Shown in pieces: positions 20,160 through 31,734 of a stretch of 64,000 bases of DNA. The translations under genes and the position numbers were made by a program. Where the stretch lies: positions 1-64,000 of the forward strand of contig JBAMJV010011342.1 of the NCBI GenBank assembly GCA_037951105.1, in the 5' to 3' direction. Source of the stretch: Echinarachnius parma (lineage: Eukaryota; Echinodermata; Echinoidea; Clypeasteroida; Echinarachniidae). Numbering within the stretch: position 1 is the first letter of the stretch; each line of letters begins with the position of its first letter. Under the pieces are notes generated by a model. It did not search any database, was not told the origin of the DNA, and was given only the letters and a program-made list of their open reading frames with translations.

Positions 20160-21000
20160 GGGCAAGCATACATAACATCCACTTGCCCACAGGACAAGTA
20201 AGAATATAAAATACCTGTTGCATCAGGTTTTCAAGTGTATAAACTATAAATGTCACCAAAACAGTTTCATATCTTCTCTAGACAACACATACAACATAAC
20301 ATATGGTAGGATCTTAACACACACACACATGCACACACACATCCCATGAGCACATAATTTAGTATTTAATTTTATTTATTTCAGCCAAATATCAAAATAC
20401 ATAAAAATAGTATGACGATGAGTTTCCAAATTATACAAATTTTCTTGTCAAAACTTATTTTCTGATTTTTGGGGCATAGACTACTAAAACTATTATCTTG
20501 TATTAATTATAAAATAATGTTGTTGGTGTTGTTCCTGTTAATTAAATTCAGTAAATAGTTCTTTATAAATATAATATAATATTCTAAAAAGATATGGACA
20601 AACATTTAAGCACATACATGGCTAAACCATCATAAATCAACCATAGAAATTCTCGAATCAGAGGTCGAAAGCTAGCACTCTTTAGTATAAATAAAGTAAG
20701 GATGAAGATAACTGTCTTAAATAGTGAGTAAGGATGGAGAAAAAAACGCGCGACATAAGACAAATTAATCAATGTCTCGGTCTAAGATGATTGGAGACAG
20801 AATGTTGTGAGCCAATCAAGGAGAAGCCACGGCTAATTAACTGGTCGGGCAAAAGGCGAGAACCAAGCGAGGGGCTCTTTACACGTTTCACATGTACATG
20901 TAATTACAACCTGTGAAACAGAATCAGTCTGATTAGAAAGTTCCTGCAATTAGAAAATAAGGGATTTAACCCATTGCCTACAGGGACCGGGGGGCCGGGG
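20160..21000. other. AT-rich intron DNA, short CA repeat
   Basis: The stretch contains a (CA)n run at about 20320-20341 and a less AT-rich patch at 20750-20930, with no gene or dispersed family recognised. It ends in a G run at about 21004-21022. Confidence 0.5.
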
Positions 21001-21256
21001 CAGGGGGGGGGGGGGGGGGGGGCAGGGGCCCGATTACGGACCAGCGACATTTACCATGGTAATTACCATCATTGGCTCTAACTCGTCGATGTCACTAGAA
21101 TTACACACAAATCAACAGGACGTAGCAAAGCATGCATACCGCCTTTGCCTAAAGCATGCATACCACCTTTGCTCATTCAACCGTAAAAGCTTACACAAGC
21201 ATATCTAGAGATCAGTGGATCTAGGGCTGGTCCTGGTCATGATCGTGCTCTCGGCC

Positions 21257-21735
21257 ACTGGTGGGCCCTGTAAGGCTGTATTACAAATAGCACTATGGGA
21301 AATTGTAACATTGTAACATTTACCAGTCTTGAGTACTGGGGGGTGTTTCACAAAGATCCTAAGTTAAACTTAACTCTAAATTGGACTTAACTATTATGGA
21401 AATCCATAAAGTAGTCTTTGAATACAATATATTCAAAAGCAACAAAGCAAAATTTGTAGACTTTTCATAAATGTTGTATCAAGAACATGAAATCTCCTTA
21501 ATAAAGGAAAATATTAATGATTTGAATCAACATTGTATGCCTTTGAAAAAGGACTTTTACAAAAAAAATGTTCAAAGAAACTAATGGCTTTCCATACTTT
21601 TAAAGTCCAATTTAGAGTTAAGTTCAACTTAGGATCTTTGTGAAACACCCCCCTGGTGGGCCCTGTAAGGCTGTATTTCAAATAGCACTATGGGAAATTG
21701 TAGCATTGTAACATTTACCAGTCTTGAGTACTGGT
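21257..21735. repeat. 82-bp direct repeats bracketing an R3 foldback
   Basis: The block ctggtgggccctgtaaggct ... gtcttgagtactgg occurs at about 21257-21338 and again at 21653-21734, with only two mismatches that I can see. The R3 element fills exactly the space between them. Confidence 0.85.
21339..21653. mobile_element. R3 foldback, copy 1
   Basis: The arms are gggtgtttcacaaagatcct plus aagttaaacttaactctaaattggactta, and their reverse complement, about 50 bp each with about 210 bp between. The centre matches the other copies (aatgttgtatcaagaacatg; attaatgatttgaatcaaca). Confidence 0.9.
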
Positions 21736-21786
21736 AATATAACTGTTTTTCCATAAAATCTTATTTTAGAAATTGGGTGTGGGTGG

Positions 21787-21862
21787 TTAACCTCTTGCCT
21801 ACGGGAACCGAGTATGTACAAAGTCTATGGGAATTTCAGAATCTCGTAAGGGAACGGGAACA
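21787..21862 (-). mobile_element. Mini TTAA element (GTACAAAGTCTATGG family)
   Basis: The element starts TTAACCTCTTGCCTACGGGA and contains tgtacaaagtctatgggaat and 'tcagaatctcgta' before a final 'gggaacggga'. Complete relatives with TTAA at both ends are at 35358-35443 and 54217-54294. Confidence 0.7.
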
Positions 21863-22157
21863 TTGTCTGAAGTATAAATCCATTTTAATGAAATAAATAA
21901 AGACAAATGATCTTCTAATACATTAAAAAAAAAACTTGAATGCAGGTTATGGAACATCTGAGACCTTTAGAACTGGAATCAATACAACAATAAAAGCAAA
22001 CACCAATCAATCAACGATCAAAACACCCAAACAAATGAACGTAGAATTAATACTGTACCTAGTCGCAAGAAAGGTCATGATAATAATTTGTTAATCAAAA
22101 AGATCTCAAATTCTAAAAGCCCCCCCCCCCAAAAAAAAGTTAAAATCAAAATACATA

Positions 22158-22254
22158 TTAACTCCTCTTAGAGAGTGCCAAGCTCGCATTTTTGTGAGTT
22201 ACAATACACACAAATGCCAATAGAGCATTAAATCCCTGGCACATTAAGAGTTAA
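22158..22254 (-). mobile_element. Mini TTAA element (GTGCCAAGCTCGCA family), copy 1
   Basis: TTAA bounds both ends of this 97-bp palindromic element, with inner motifs 'gagtgccaagctcgcatttt' and 'ccctggcacattaagag'. An inverted copy lies at 26467-26558. Confidence 0.8.
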
Positions 22255-22399
22255 ACCTAGACTGATTTTCATACTCCCATTTGGTAAAACTTCCACACAC
22301 CCTGTTTTGATAGACAAGTCCATTTAATCACAGGGGTGCGCATGTTTTTCTAGGTGAAGGAAGCAATCCTTGCTGAAATGATTGTGGTTTTTACAATGC

Positions 22400-23060
22400 G
22401 CATGTTTTGTCTGCCCCTCCGGCATCAACCACTTGAAGGTGTGCTCTCGCCAGAGCTCGAGTGGAATGTAGCTCATCATGGAAATGCAGGGCCGTCGGCT
22501 GATCAATTATGGATGAGGGGGTCTATTTTTGCCCCCCAAACAAGTGGTTGGATATAGAGCGCCGGGGAATTTGGCAAACCTGCCTCGCTGCATCGCGGGC
22601 GGGAGGGGGGGAAAGATAAACCCTCATGAATTTAGAGTAGAGTATGGCAGGCCCCAGGGCAGCTTCTGCCGAAGATTTTAAGCGCACTCGGGTAAATAAA
22701 TACCTACGGAAGGTATGGAGGGTAGAAAGACATCGAGTACGGTAGGGAGAAGAGCTGGAGAGAGTTCTTGAGAAGATGGAGGAGAGTAGAAAGAAGAAGG
22801 AAAAAAAGCCTCCTTGTTTCTTGTAACTTCGGGGCGCACTTGTAAAGGCAAGGTGTGCGTGTCAATCTGTTGGGACGAACGGTTAATGCGTTTCTTTCAC
22901 CACTCGCACGCTTCAAGCCTCGACGAGCCTGCATTTTCTAACCCCAACACCGCCTGCAGCTCCCTCCCATGTTTAAGATTCTCAGGGACACCTGACAGCA
23001 CTCGGGCACAAACCGCCCCGGAAACCGTTTCAACAAACTCGACATGTACCTGGTTCGAGG
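22400..23060. other. GC-richer non-repetitive island in intron 5
   Basis: This island is less AT-rich than the flanking intron, apparently single-copy within the window, and CpG-containing, with short frames on both strands that match no family I know. It could be a distal regulatory element or an intronic fragment of a decayed gene. An almost identical short phrase, 'tggttcgaggctaaa' / 'tggtttgaggctaaa', occurs at 23050 and 23114. Confidence 0.35.
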
Positions 23061-23524
23061 CTAAACAACAAAAAATACGTTTGCGGTATATATTGAGCAA
23101 AATAAAGTCTACGTGGTTTGAGGCTAAAAAAAAAATTTATAACTATGGTATGATATAAGAGAGAGGTAGAAAGAGGTCGAAAATACCACTGGGGCCGTAC
23201 TCCAAGAAGGAAATGAAATTCACCTCCATCTATTACCTGTTTATTTTAACTCTCGATCCCTTTCTCGCAGGTACGGACGGGCCTTGAAAATATTCTTCAT
23301 ATCTTGTGTTCCCTCTCGAGAGTGCCTCTGCATATTCAACGGAAACTTGAGAGTTTTGTTTTTCAAGTTTTCAAGGAGTTCAAATGGCAGACTGCGCACT
23401 CCATTAAAAGTCACCTTAACAAGCACGAGAGCCCGGTGACATTTCAAAAGTTCTCACCTGCCCAGTCTAGTGTCAACACTTATCCCTAAGTTCAGGTTAA
23501 TCCTTTTTTTTTAGATAGTTATGT

Positions 23525-23800
23525 ATGAACAAGCGCAGTAGAGTATATATTTGTAGTAGCTGCGCTATATAAATGTACATATTATTTATTTATGTATTTA
23601 TTCTAATTTTGAGAGAGTTCAAATGGCAGACCACGGGAACCGAGTGGGTTGTGTACAAAGTCTATGGGGATTTCATAAACTTGTTGGTGGGGGGGGGGGG
23701 GGGGGTGGGGGGGGGGGGTTGGTCTATACACAGAGATAGGGGACAATTGTCCTGAGAATCCCAATCCAGGCCAGAATACACCATGGAACACTATGCACAT
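23525..23800 (+). repeat. SINE-tail fragment, mini element and G runs
   Basis: A tail-like stretch ctgcgctatataaatgtaca (about 23560) is followed by a fragment of the GTACAAAGTCTATGG mini-element (about 23620-23680). Then come G runs at about 23688-23719. Confidence 0.6.
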
Positions 23801-23952
23801 GATGCCATTGGAAAAGTTATTGTAATATTGCCTATAGTAAATTTATAGCAAAAGAAATTCTGCAAATCTTAATAAATAATATAAATGTATGGAACTAAAC
23901 AAGAGTCCACCTTCTGTAAACATGCAGTGTACTATTCCCCCCCCCCCCAATT

Positions 23953-24000
23953 TTGATTTGATTTGATTTGATTTGATTTGATATGATTTGATATGATTTG
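23953..24000. repeat. (GATTT)n microsatellite
   Basis: About nine units of a 5-bp repeat, the last ones altered to gatat. A shorter relative on the other strand lies at 41074-41095. Confidence 0.9.
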
Positions 24001-24497
24001 TAAAGATGTCACCTACATTCTAAGTAAATAAATTAACCATCTAACAATTTGTGTAATTGTCTTGTCTAAAATCAGAATTCATCAACAATTATTATTTCAA
24101 CATTTTTTCGTTGTCTTCAGTGCAACCATGAACATTGATAATTACATGGAAATCTTCTATTGCGCAATGCACTGTTTTATTCATAACAAACAAACAACTA
24201 TGTATTGAATGTACTGTATGCATGGTGCAAAGTGATATGTCTAGCCATTTGAAATGTACTACATATGTAACCTTGGGTTGTTCTATTGTTTTGGAGATAT
24301 AGCTAGGCAAACGCAATTTCAATTTCATTAATTGGCCTTAGCTAAATTGCAATGTGTTACGTTTGCAATCAAACCAATACTAATACCAATACCCAGATTT
24401 TAAATGCGCAAATTTATGTGCGAGTTGTAATTGTCAATTCACTATGTTAATTCCTAGCATAGAGATATTTGAAGATGGTGGGCTGTACATGGGTATT

Positions 24498-25085
24498 TGT
24501 TTAAAAAATACTCTATGAAGAAATCTCATTTTGAAATTTTGCATTCAAATATAACATCTCTAGGACTCTAGGTACAAAGTTACAAAGTCACATTTATTTA
24601 ATTTTCAAATGTTCACCCTGTGAGTTAAGTTTTCTAAATGTAAAATTAGCTTTGTTAATATACCCTGTCCCTTTTTACCACTCTGCACAATATGACATTT
24701 CACTGGTATTGTGTTGTTTCAAACACTTTCCTAGGAGAAAGGGTTTGCCATTTCAAGCATCAATTGATTTGACTTATCACTTGTTTAAAAAAAATACTCT
24801 GTGAAGAAATCTCATTTTGAAATGTTTCATTCAAATATAAAAACTCTAGGAACAAAGTTATAAATCTTTACAAATTTCTATATCTAATATATGAATTTAA
24901 AGTTTTCAAATTCTTTAATTACCCTTTGAGTTAAGTTTTCTAAATGTAAAATTAGCTTCTTTAATTACCTTCTTACCTTTTCCCTTTTTACCACTCTGCA
25001 CAATATGACATGTCACTGGCATTGTGTTGTTTCAAACACTTTCCTAGAGGAAAGGGCGTGCCATTTCAAGCATCAATTGATTTTA
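24498..25085 (+). repeat. Tandem duplication, about 290-bp unit, two copies
   Basis: The blocks tactctatgaagaaatctca, 'gttaagttttctaaatgtaaaattag' and 'tttaccactctgcacaatatgaca' occur in the same order at 24510-24780 and 24795-25085. The phrase 'gccatttcaagcatcaattga' also recurs. Divergence is modest. It has no coding content. Confidence 0.9.
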
Positions 25086-25958
25086 TCCTAGGGCTAAGAT
25101 TGATTAGACTTATCCCTTGGAAAGATTCATGAATTAAAAATGTTTTTTGACGCATAAAATTTGGCTGCATGCAGTCTAACCCAGAAAGATGAACTTTCTT
25201 AAAACACATATTATAATATATGCAAACTAACTCTCGCGCTTGCATCTCACTTGCTTTAAAGTGATTGCACAGTTTTGGTCAAACAGAATTGTAGTAATTA
25301 AAACTCGTAAGTTATCATTCAAAATGAACAGGTATAGTTCAATGATGCTTGAATGGTAGTAAAACATATAAGCAGTTACGTTACAGGGCTGTTGTCATTC
25401 AAAGAGCAGCCTTTAACATAATTATTCAATAGAGAGATCACCAAAGACAATTTTAAAACCACTGATTCTGGTATTTTTTCCAAAATTTGTAGGATTGTTA
25501 AATGTAAACAAAATAAATTGAATACAAGTTGGTCCCCAATATTTATTCCAATCGAATATACATGTTACATTGTACTTATGGATATTTCAGGTGTTTCTGA
25601 ATCGATTTTGATCAAATTAAGTTGATGCTGTCTTTAAAATGGTGTGCTCTTTCAAATGTTACACTTTGAGAACAAAAAAGTTAGGACCTTCTACTACATT
25701 TAGCTAAAAAAAAAAAACAGCTTTAATTAGTATACAAACACAGTTCTGTTTTTTTAAATGAGCTTTATTTATCTTGCATTAGTGCTATACTTGTATTTAG
25801 TTTCATTTCCAAATAAGTGTGAGTTAAAATCATCAACAAATCATCATGGCAAATAGTGAGCACACAAATGTTACAGAATCTTTTAAAAAAGACAACAAAA
25901 ACAATCACTGTTATGTGGGAAGAGGCAAAAGCATTTTGCACAACTGTTATGCACACCA

Positions 25959-26262
25959 GGGGCTGTTTCACAAAGATCCTAAGTTGAACTTAACTCTAAG
26001 TTGGACTTACAAATTATGGAAAGCTGTTAGTATCTTTGAAAATATTTTGTAAAAGTTCTTTTAAAAGGCATAAAATGTTGATTCAAATCATTTTCTATTA
26101 TCAAAGAGATTTCATGTTCTTGATGTAATTTATAAAAAGTCTAAAATACTTGCATTTTTGCTTTTGAATATATATTTTATTTAAAGGCAACAAATGGCTT
26201 TCCATAATAGTTAAGTCAAACTTAGAGTAAAGTTCAACTAAGGATCTTTGTGAAACACCCCT
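25959..26262. mobile_element. R3 foldback, copy 2
   Basis: Arms gggctgtttcacaaagatcc and its reverse complement flank the usual centre. Flanking bases are AG on both sides (accAG / cAGatc), compatible with a 2-bp target duplication. Confidence 0.9.
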
Positions 26263-26466
26263 CAGATCAGAGGGTACAGCTGGGGCATCGTGTACTCGTA
26301 TGTCGCTATTTTAGTCCTCACTTTCAAAAAAGTCAGCACTTCAAAAATAAAAACATGTATGTACTGTAAAATGGAGCAGCTCAGATGACTTTACATCATT
26401 GTATGTAGAATGAAACTTTGATAATTAAAACACGAAAATGCAACTTGACCACATCTTCAGAGACAG

Positions 26467-26558
26467 TTAACTCTTAACGTGCCAGGGATTTTACTGCTCT
26501 ATGGCATTTGTGTGTATTGTAACTCGCATAAATGCGAGCTTGGCACTTAAGGAGTTAA
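26467..26558 (+). mobile_element. Mini TTAA element (GTGCCAAGCTCGCA family), copy 2
   Basis: This 92-bp inverted copy of the element at 22158 has TTAA at both ends and 'cgtgccagggattttactgc' near the left end. Confidence 0.8.
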
Positions 26559-26876
26559 AAACCTGCAGTAGCTGCCCATGCATTCTTTGTCCAACAACTA
26601 CAAAATAAATAAATGAAAATAAGGCAAACAAAATAAAACCCAAGACCCCCTCCAGTTTGCTAGACCCGTGCCCCTTCCACCGTGTCTTAAAGCAATCTTA
26701 ATGGTGGCGATTCCTAGAAAACCTCTCCAAAGCTACAAATTAAGCCTACCGATTCCTAAACCTTTGCTTTGTCTCAGAAGCCTATCACGTTTTTAATGGA
26801 GCAAGGACGCAGAGCCTTGCATCGCAGAGTTAACCCATAACCAATCGGAACCAAACGTACCTTTGACTAGAAGCTC

Positions 26877-27283
26877 TTATGGTCTAGTCCCACTATAGCG
26901 TATATCTCCTTCCGTTTCCTATCAGACCAAAATGTGGCAAGACGGTCAGAGGCCCCGTTGCAGAAAGAGATACAATCGATTGTTAGTTACAATTGTAAGT
27001 CAGATCATGTGTTCTAGATGCGCAAATCTGATTGTTTGAAACGCGCACATTTTCTGACTTACAATTTATTGTAACTTGCAATCAATTGTAAGGGGCCAGC
27101 AAAATTTGAAGTTCCATCTGTTGCCTATTCACGCAAAACAAAGCCAAATTAAAAGTATCCTACTAGTCCACTCCTAACTTGGTCCGCGTCATTTTGTTTC
27201 CTGCCAGTATTCTGCTAGTACCTTCCGGATGTCTAACGGATAGGAAACGGAAGGAGTTACGCTATAGTGGGACCAGGCCATTA
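26877..27283. mobile_element. Foldback element with a nested foldback
   Basis: The outer arms tggtctagtcccactatagc and gctatagtgggaccaggcca are inverted, with 'tccttccgtttcctatc' continuing the match inward. Inside, 26951-27097 is a second palindromic element running from ggccccgttgcagaaagaga to attgtaaggggcc. A relative of the inner one begins near 11862 (ggccccattgcagaaagacg). Confidence 0.8.
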
Positions 27284-29066
27284 GCAATGGTTGTATCTTG
27301 TAGTTAATAGGGTAAGGACCGTCTCTTTTGATTTATGGGGAGATGGATCTTGCGGAAGTTGCCTCGCGCTTTGAAGCTGAATTAGGCGTAATGAACGGGG
27401 AGGGGCCTGAGTGTTACCATGACAATGTCTTGCAATATTTAAAAGGGAAGATGGGGACAATGTTTCATGTGTTACATGACAAGATAATAGACACGTTTGT
27501 GTGTACTGTATGTGCACATTTAATGAGATTAATGATCAATGTTGTTGTCCCGCTTGGGAGTCTACTAGCGACACAAAGAGATCAGATGTGTCATTTTTAC
27601 TTTGTATGGTGAATAAGTGAAATGTCTCCATTTTCGTCACCAGTGGCTAGACATTCAACAGGTCTCATTTTCAAAGGGAAATTGTGTTAGGATGTGTAAT
27701 AAATATTTTAAAAGTTTTAGAACATTTTCTTTCGTCATGAATGTGTTGCAGAAGATGACGCATGCTTTGAAGATGAATTAGGCCTAATGAAGGGGGTGGA
27801 GCGGCGCCTGAGTGTTACCATGGTAATGGCATGCAATATTCAGAAGGAAGATACTAATAGTATGTTCGTTGTGAAGGATCGATCGTGTTCGTCTGTAGGT
27901 GCACATTTAATGAGATTAATGATAAATCATGTTGTCTTGTATGGTTATAGAGGCTACTACCAACACGATGGGATCAAACGTGTCATTGATAATTCATAGT
28001 CCTAAGAACAAGGCTTTTGGCTCCATACTCGACGCGCAAACTGAAAAATGATAAATATCTTTAACAAAAATGCCCCAAATGTTTTCTTTTCCAATGGCGA
28101 GACAGCAGGTTTTTCTTTCAAAGAGAAATTATGTAAGGACTAACTAAGGATGTGTAATAAATACTTAACAAGTTTTAGAACATTTTCTTTTGCAACGAAT
28201 GTCTATTGCGGAAGTTGACGCATGCTTTGAAGATGAATTAGGCGTAATGAAGGGGGAGGAGCCCGAGTGTTACCATGGCAATGGCATGCTATATTTTCAT
28301 TAGGTAATTCTATAGCTAGCTGAATACCGCTCCTGGAGGGCTGAGGAGCGGTAGTGATTTTTGAGCACTCAAGCTTGCATCCAGTACATTTTATCAGGGT
28401 TGGCACTTCTTATCTCTAGCCCCTGGGCGCTAATGTCTCAGCAGAGGATTAGGATTGTAGACAGCAGTAATAAAACTGATAAGAATGTGGTCGATACGGA
28501 AATAAAAATGATAAAATTGATCACCACGATGGTGGAAGACAAGCTAATGGGACAATCACGTCATGTATAGAAGGAAGATACTGTGTACAATAAATAGTAT
28601 GTGTGCTGTAACAATGAATACACGTAGTCAGTGCACATTTAACAAGATTAATGATAAATTATTTAATCTTGTATGGCTACTTTTAGCTTGGGATGCTACG
28701 AACTTCAAGATGAGATCAAATATGTCATTGCTTATTAATAATTTATAAATTATAAGTGATTTAGTGAGTTGGCTCCATACTCCATTATACAAACAGTGAG
28801 ACAGCTCTTTCCTCTAAGAGATAAATATTTAGAATTAAAAATGTTTAAAATTTGTCCTTTTGTCATAAATGTTTTGCGGAAGTTGACGCATGCTTTGAAG
28901 ATAAATTAGGTCTAATTAAGGGGGAGGAGCCGCCTGAGTGTTACCGTGGCAATGACATGCAATATTTAGAAGGAAGATTAGTACATATAAATGTATGTTA
29001 TATAAAGATGTATGCCTATAGGCGCACATCTATGCGATTAATGATACATCATGTTGTCTTGTATGG

Positions 29067-29491
29067 TTATCCCATCAGTGCCTAAGGCCCACATATTTGT
29101 GGTTTGGTAGTCCTACACTTTAACAAGAAGAAGACTAGTTATGTGAAGTGTACAGGAAGAAAGAGCATAAATTTCTCTATTTTTAGAGCCCTACTTTGTT
29201 ACTCTACCTGCTTTAGTTATTTTGTAATGATTTTTATTATTGCGTAAATCACTATAATTTAGAAAAATCCTTAAATTGGCAACACATTGTGATATAAAAA
29301 AAATATATTCGCGTTCAAATTGGCAACTTTGCGGCAAAGTTACTTCATATTTGTCTTAAATTGTAATTACTAAATATTTTCCACCTATTTTTATGTCATT
29401 AATAGGTCGACAAAATTTAGGAGTTGCCAATTTGTAGAGGAAAACAACAATCAATTTTGCCTTAAAATAGCTCTCGTCCTTGATGGGTTAT
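29067..29491 (+). mobile_element. R1 MITE, copy 4 (TTAT target duplication)
   Basis: TTAT (29067-29070) and TTAT (29488-29491) flank CCCATCAG... and ...CCTTGATGGG. The sequence across the join, gtatggttat plus ggagtctactaccaacacga, matches the uninterrupted unit at 27937-27970 (gtatggttatagaggctact). That confirms both the borders and the 4-bp duplication. Confidence 0.92.
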
Positions 29492-29783
29492 GGAGTCTAC
29501 TACCAACACGATTTATCTAAAGTGTCATTGTTAACCCATAAGAAGAAAAGGGCAGAACTTTGGCTCCAGACAGTCCTGAGGCTTATACATCGTCTGATAA
29601 ATATTTAGAACAAAATGTGCTCTTTTGTCATGAATGTCTCTCAGAAGCTGTTTAATGTTTTGAAGCTGAATTAGGCCTAATGAAGGGGGAGGGGCCTCGA
29701 TGGATGTTACCATGGCAATGACATGCCGTGTTCAAAAGGGCTTTCAGTATAAATATATGTTGTTTGCGTCTTGTGAAGATATA

Positions 29784-30037
29784 TGTGACCGGCGGCTATA
29801 GCAAAACCCGGCACTTGTGGGTAAAAACACAAATATAGATTTTCATACCATTACAAAGGCCTCATCACAAACTTTCATTTGATCCTTTTTACTAATTGGT
29901 CAATAATTGGCGAAGATATGATTGTTTAAATTTTACAATCATAGGTCTTAAATTACACACATTGTGTGAACTTAAAATGCCCATTTCTTCCAAACATGAA
30001 TTACCGAAAGTGCCGGGTTTTGCTATAGCTGGTCACA
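29784..30037 (-). mobile_element. R7 foldback, copy 1 (254 bp)
   Basis: The ends are TGTGACCGGCGGCTATAGCA and TGCTATAGCTGGTCACA, about 35-bp arms around 'aaacccggcact'. TA flanks both sides, which fits a Tc1/mariner-type TA duplication. The interior includes 'attttcataccattacaaaggc'. Confidence 0.88.
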
Positions 30038-30269
30038 TATATATGTCTGAATAACATTTAATGAGATTAATGATAAAATAATGTTGCCTTGTATGGTATA
30101 AGTTACTATAATAGGGAGCTTCTTTAGACAACACCATCAGATTAGTTCTGTCTTGAAATGATAATTAATTTTGAGATTGGCTCGGGTCTCAACACTATTG
30201 GCTAGGCAGGTTTTATAAAAAAAAAATTTTTAAGTAAATAGATTTAATGATGACATATAAACGTTACGA

Positions 30270-30545
30270 GCACCAACCGCAATTTTTTTTCTTTTTTTCA
30301 CGAGGGCTATTTTGAAAATTGTGAGGGAAAAAAACGCCCTCTTATTTTTGTTTTACATCGTTCTCACTGTTCAGAGTCTGATAAATGGTTATCAATATGT
30401 ATCATGCTGTAACCTGTCCGATTATGCCATGATCTGCCGATCTTCCCCCCCACCCCCACCCGTGTCATGGCTCACGGTGGCGATTTCAAAGGTTTCGGGG
30501 CGAATCGCCCGTCACCCCCATGTATTTTTTGGCTGCCGAGCACAT
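30270..30545 (-). mobile_element. GGGGGCGATT-type dispersed repeat, copy 2
   Basis: This inverted relative of 8783-9120 carries ccgattatgccatgatctgc, 'gtgtcatggctcacggtggc', 'ggggcgaatcgcccg' and a closing 'tgtattttttggctgc'. It creates a proline-rich shadow frame. Confidence 0.65.
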
Positions 30546-30927
30546 ACACTTCCCAATTTTTTAATTTTGTATGTACGACTTGTGGAAACTGATCAACTCC
30601 TAAATGAAGAGGGTAGGGGCCTAGCTGGGCTTTTACCATTGTGATTTTTTTAAAGGGGACCACCAGGCAAAGAACAACACAATTTTGCGAACTACTGTAC
30701 CCCATTTTTACTGCTGAGTTGTTTTATTTTATACACCTGCATATAGATATGTCACAAAACCTTTAAAAGGTGGTCCGGATTCGTAATTTATCAGACTCGC
30801 GGTGCCATCTTGCAAATGCCTTGTGCACGGTGCATAATACACACTAGCTCAGTGTTATGCAGTGCGCACAAAGTAGCATCCCTACACGTGACTGACAATC
30901 TTTAAATGTAGCTCCTGCACAACACCT

Positions 30928-31335
30928 TTAAAGGGACTCAGTAACATTGTCCAAATCCTCAAAACTTACTTGGAACTCCAGTGGTTCTCTCATACCTTGT
31001 CATATTCATATAAACAATAAAAGCACAGGACAGCAGGCCTCTGGGACAGGTTTCTGTTTTTCAAATTTCCATTTCGTTCAAAAGATATTTATGATTGAAG
31101 TGCTCGGGTGTTAAACTGTCTACGGGATAATTTAATCCGTGTACAAACTAAGTGCAATGAGTAAATAGTGAATACCACTTTGCATTTTTGCTCATATCTC
31201 GGGCCAAAAAATATCCAATTAACGTGAAATTTTCACACATTACTTTGTGGACATATCAGATCACACCAATACACATTTTATTTATCACTCATCACTTTTT
31301 TGCACTTGTCAACAAAGTTACAAAGATCCCTTTAA
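30928..31335 (+). mobile_element. R2 MITE, copy 5
   Basis: The copy starts TTAAAGGGACTCAGTAACAT and ends 'gttacaaagatccctttaa'. An extra 'gacagcaggcctctggg' near 31030 is a small local duplication. Confidence 0.9.
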
Positions 31336-31734
31336 TACAAATAATTATGATGTAAGACATGATCATTACACTTATTATCAAGTCATTCTGTAAGGCAAAA
31401 GCCTTGTAAGTTTTTAATGTCTTCATTCAGGATTCAAATGAGTTGCGTGATCAAGTGATTCAAGTCTGAGATTAAAAAACCAAAATGTTCTAGCCATTCC
31501 TCTCTAGGGTAGAGTCGTCCTTCTGACGAGATTATCTCCTCTGTATTGTCATAAAAATCTCATTTATTGTCCTCCAGCTCTGCGACACAAAGGGCTCTTG
31601 AGTGTCTAACGTGTTATTGGATTGTGCGTCGTACAGATTCCCTGACTAATGAACTCGCATTCGCTCACAACGGTTACAGCTAATTGGGTGGGTGTAGCAG
31701 TAAAGTGGATACGGAAAGGAGAGGGTTGCATTTT

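Larger units (their letters stand above)
27300..30110 (+). repeat. Decayed five-unit direct array with insertions
   Basis: Two anchor blocks alternate along this stretch. The first (gcatgctttgaagatgaatt then aggcgtaatgaa.gggga) lies near 27360, 27755, 28215, 28885 and 29655. The second (tgagattaatgataaatcat, then gttgtcttgtatggttat) lies near 27520, 27911, 28651, 29033 and 30059. Units are roughly 390-800 bp because later elements (29067-29491 and 29784-30037) split some of them. No reading frame is preserved between units, so this is non-coding repeat DNA. Confidence 0.8.
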
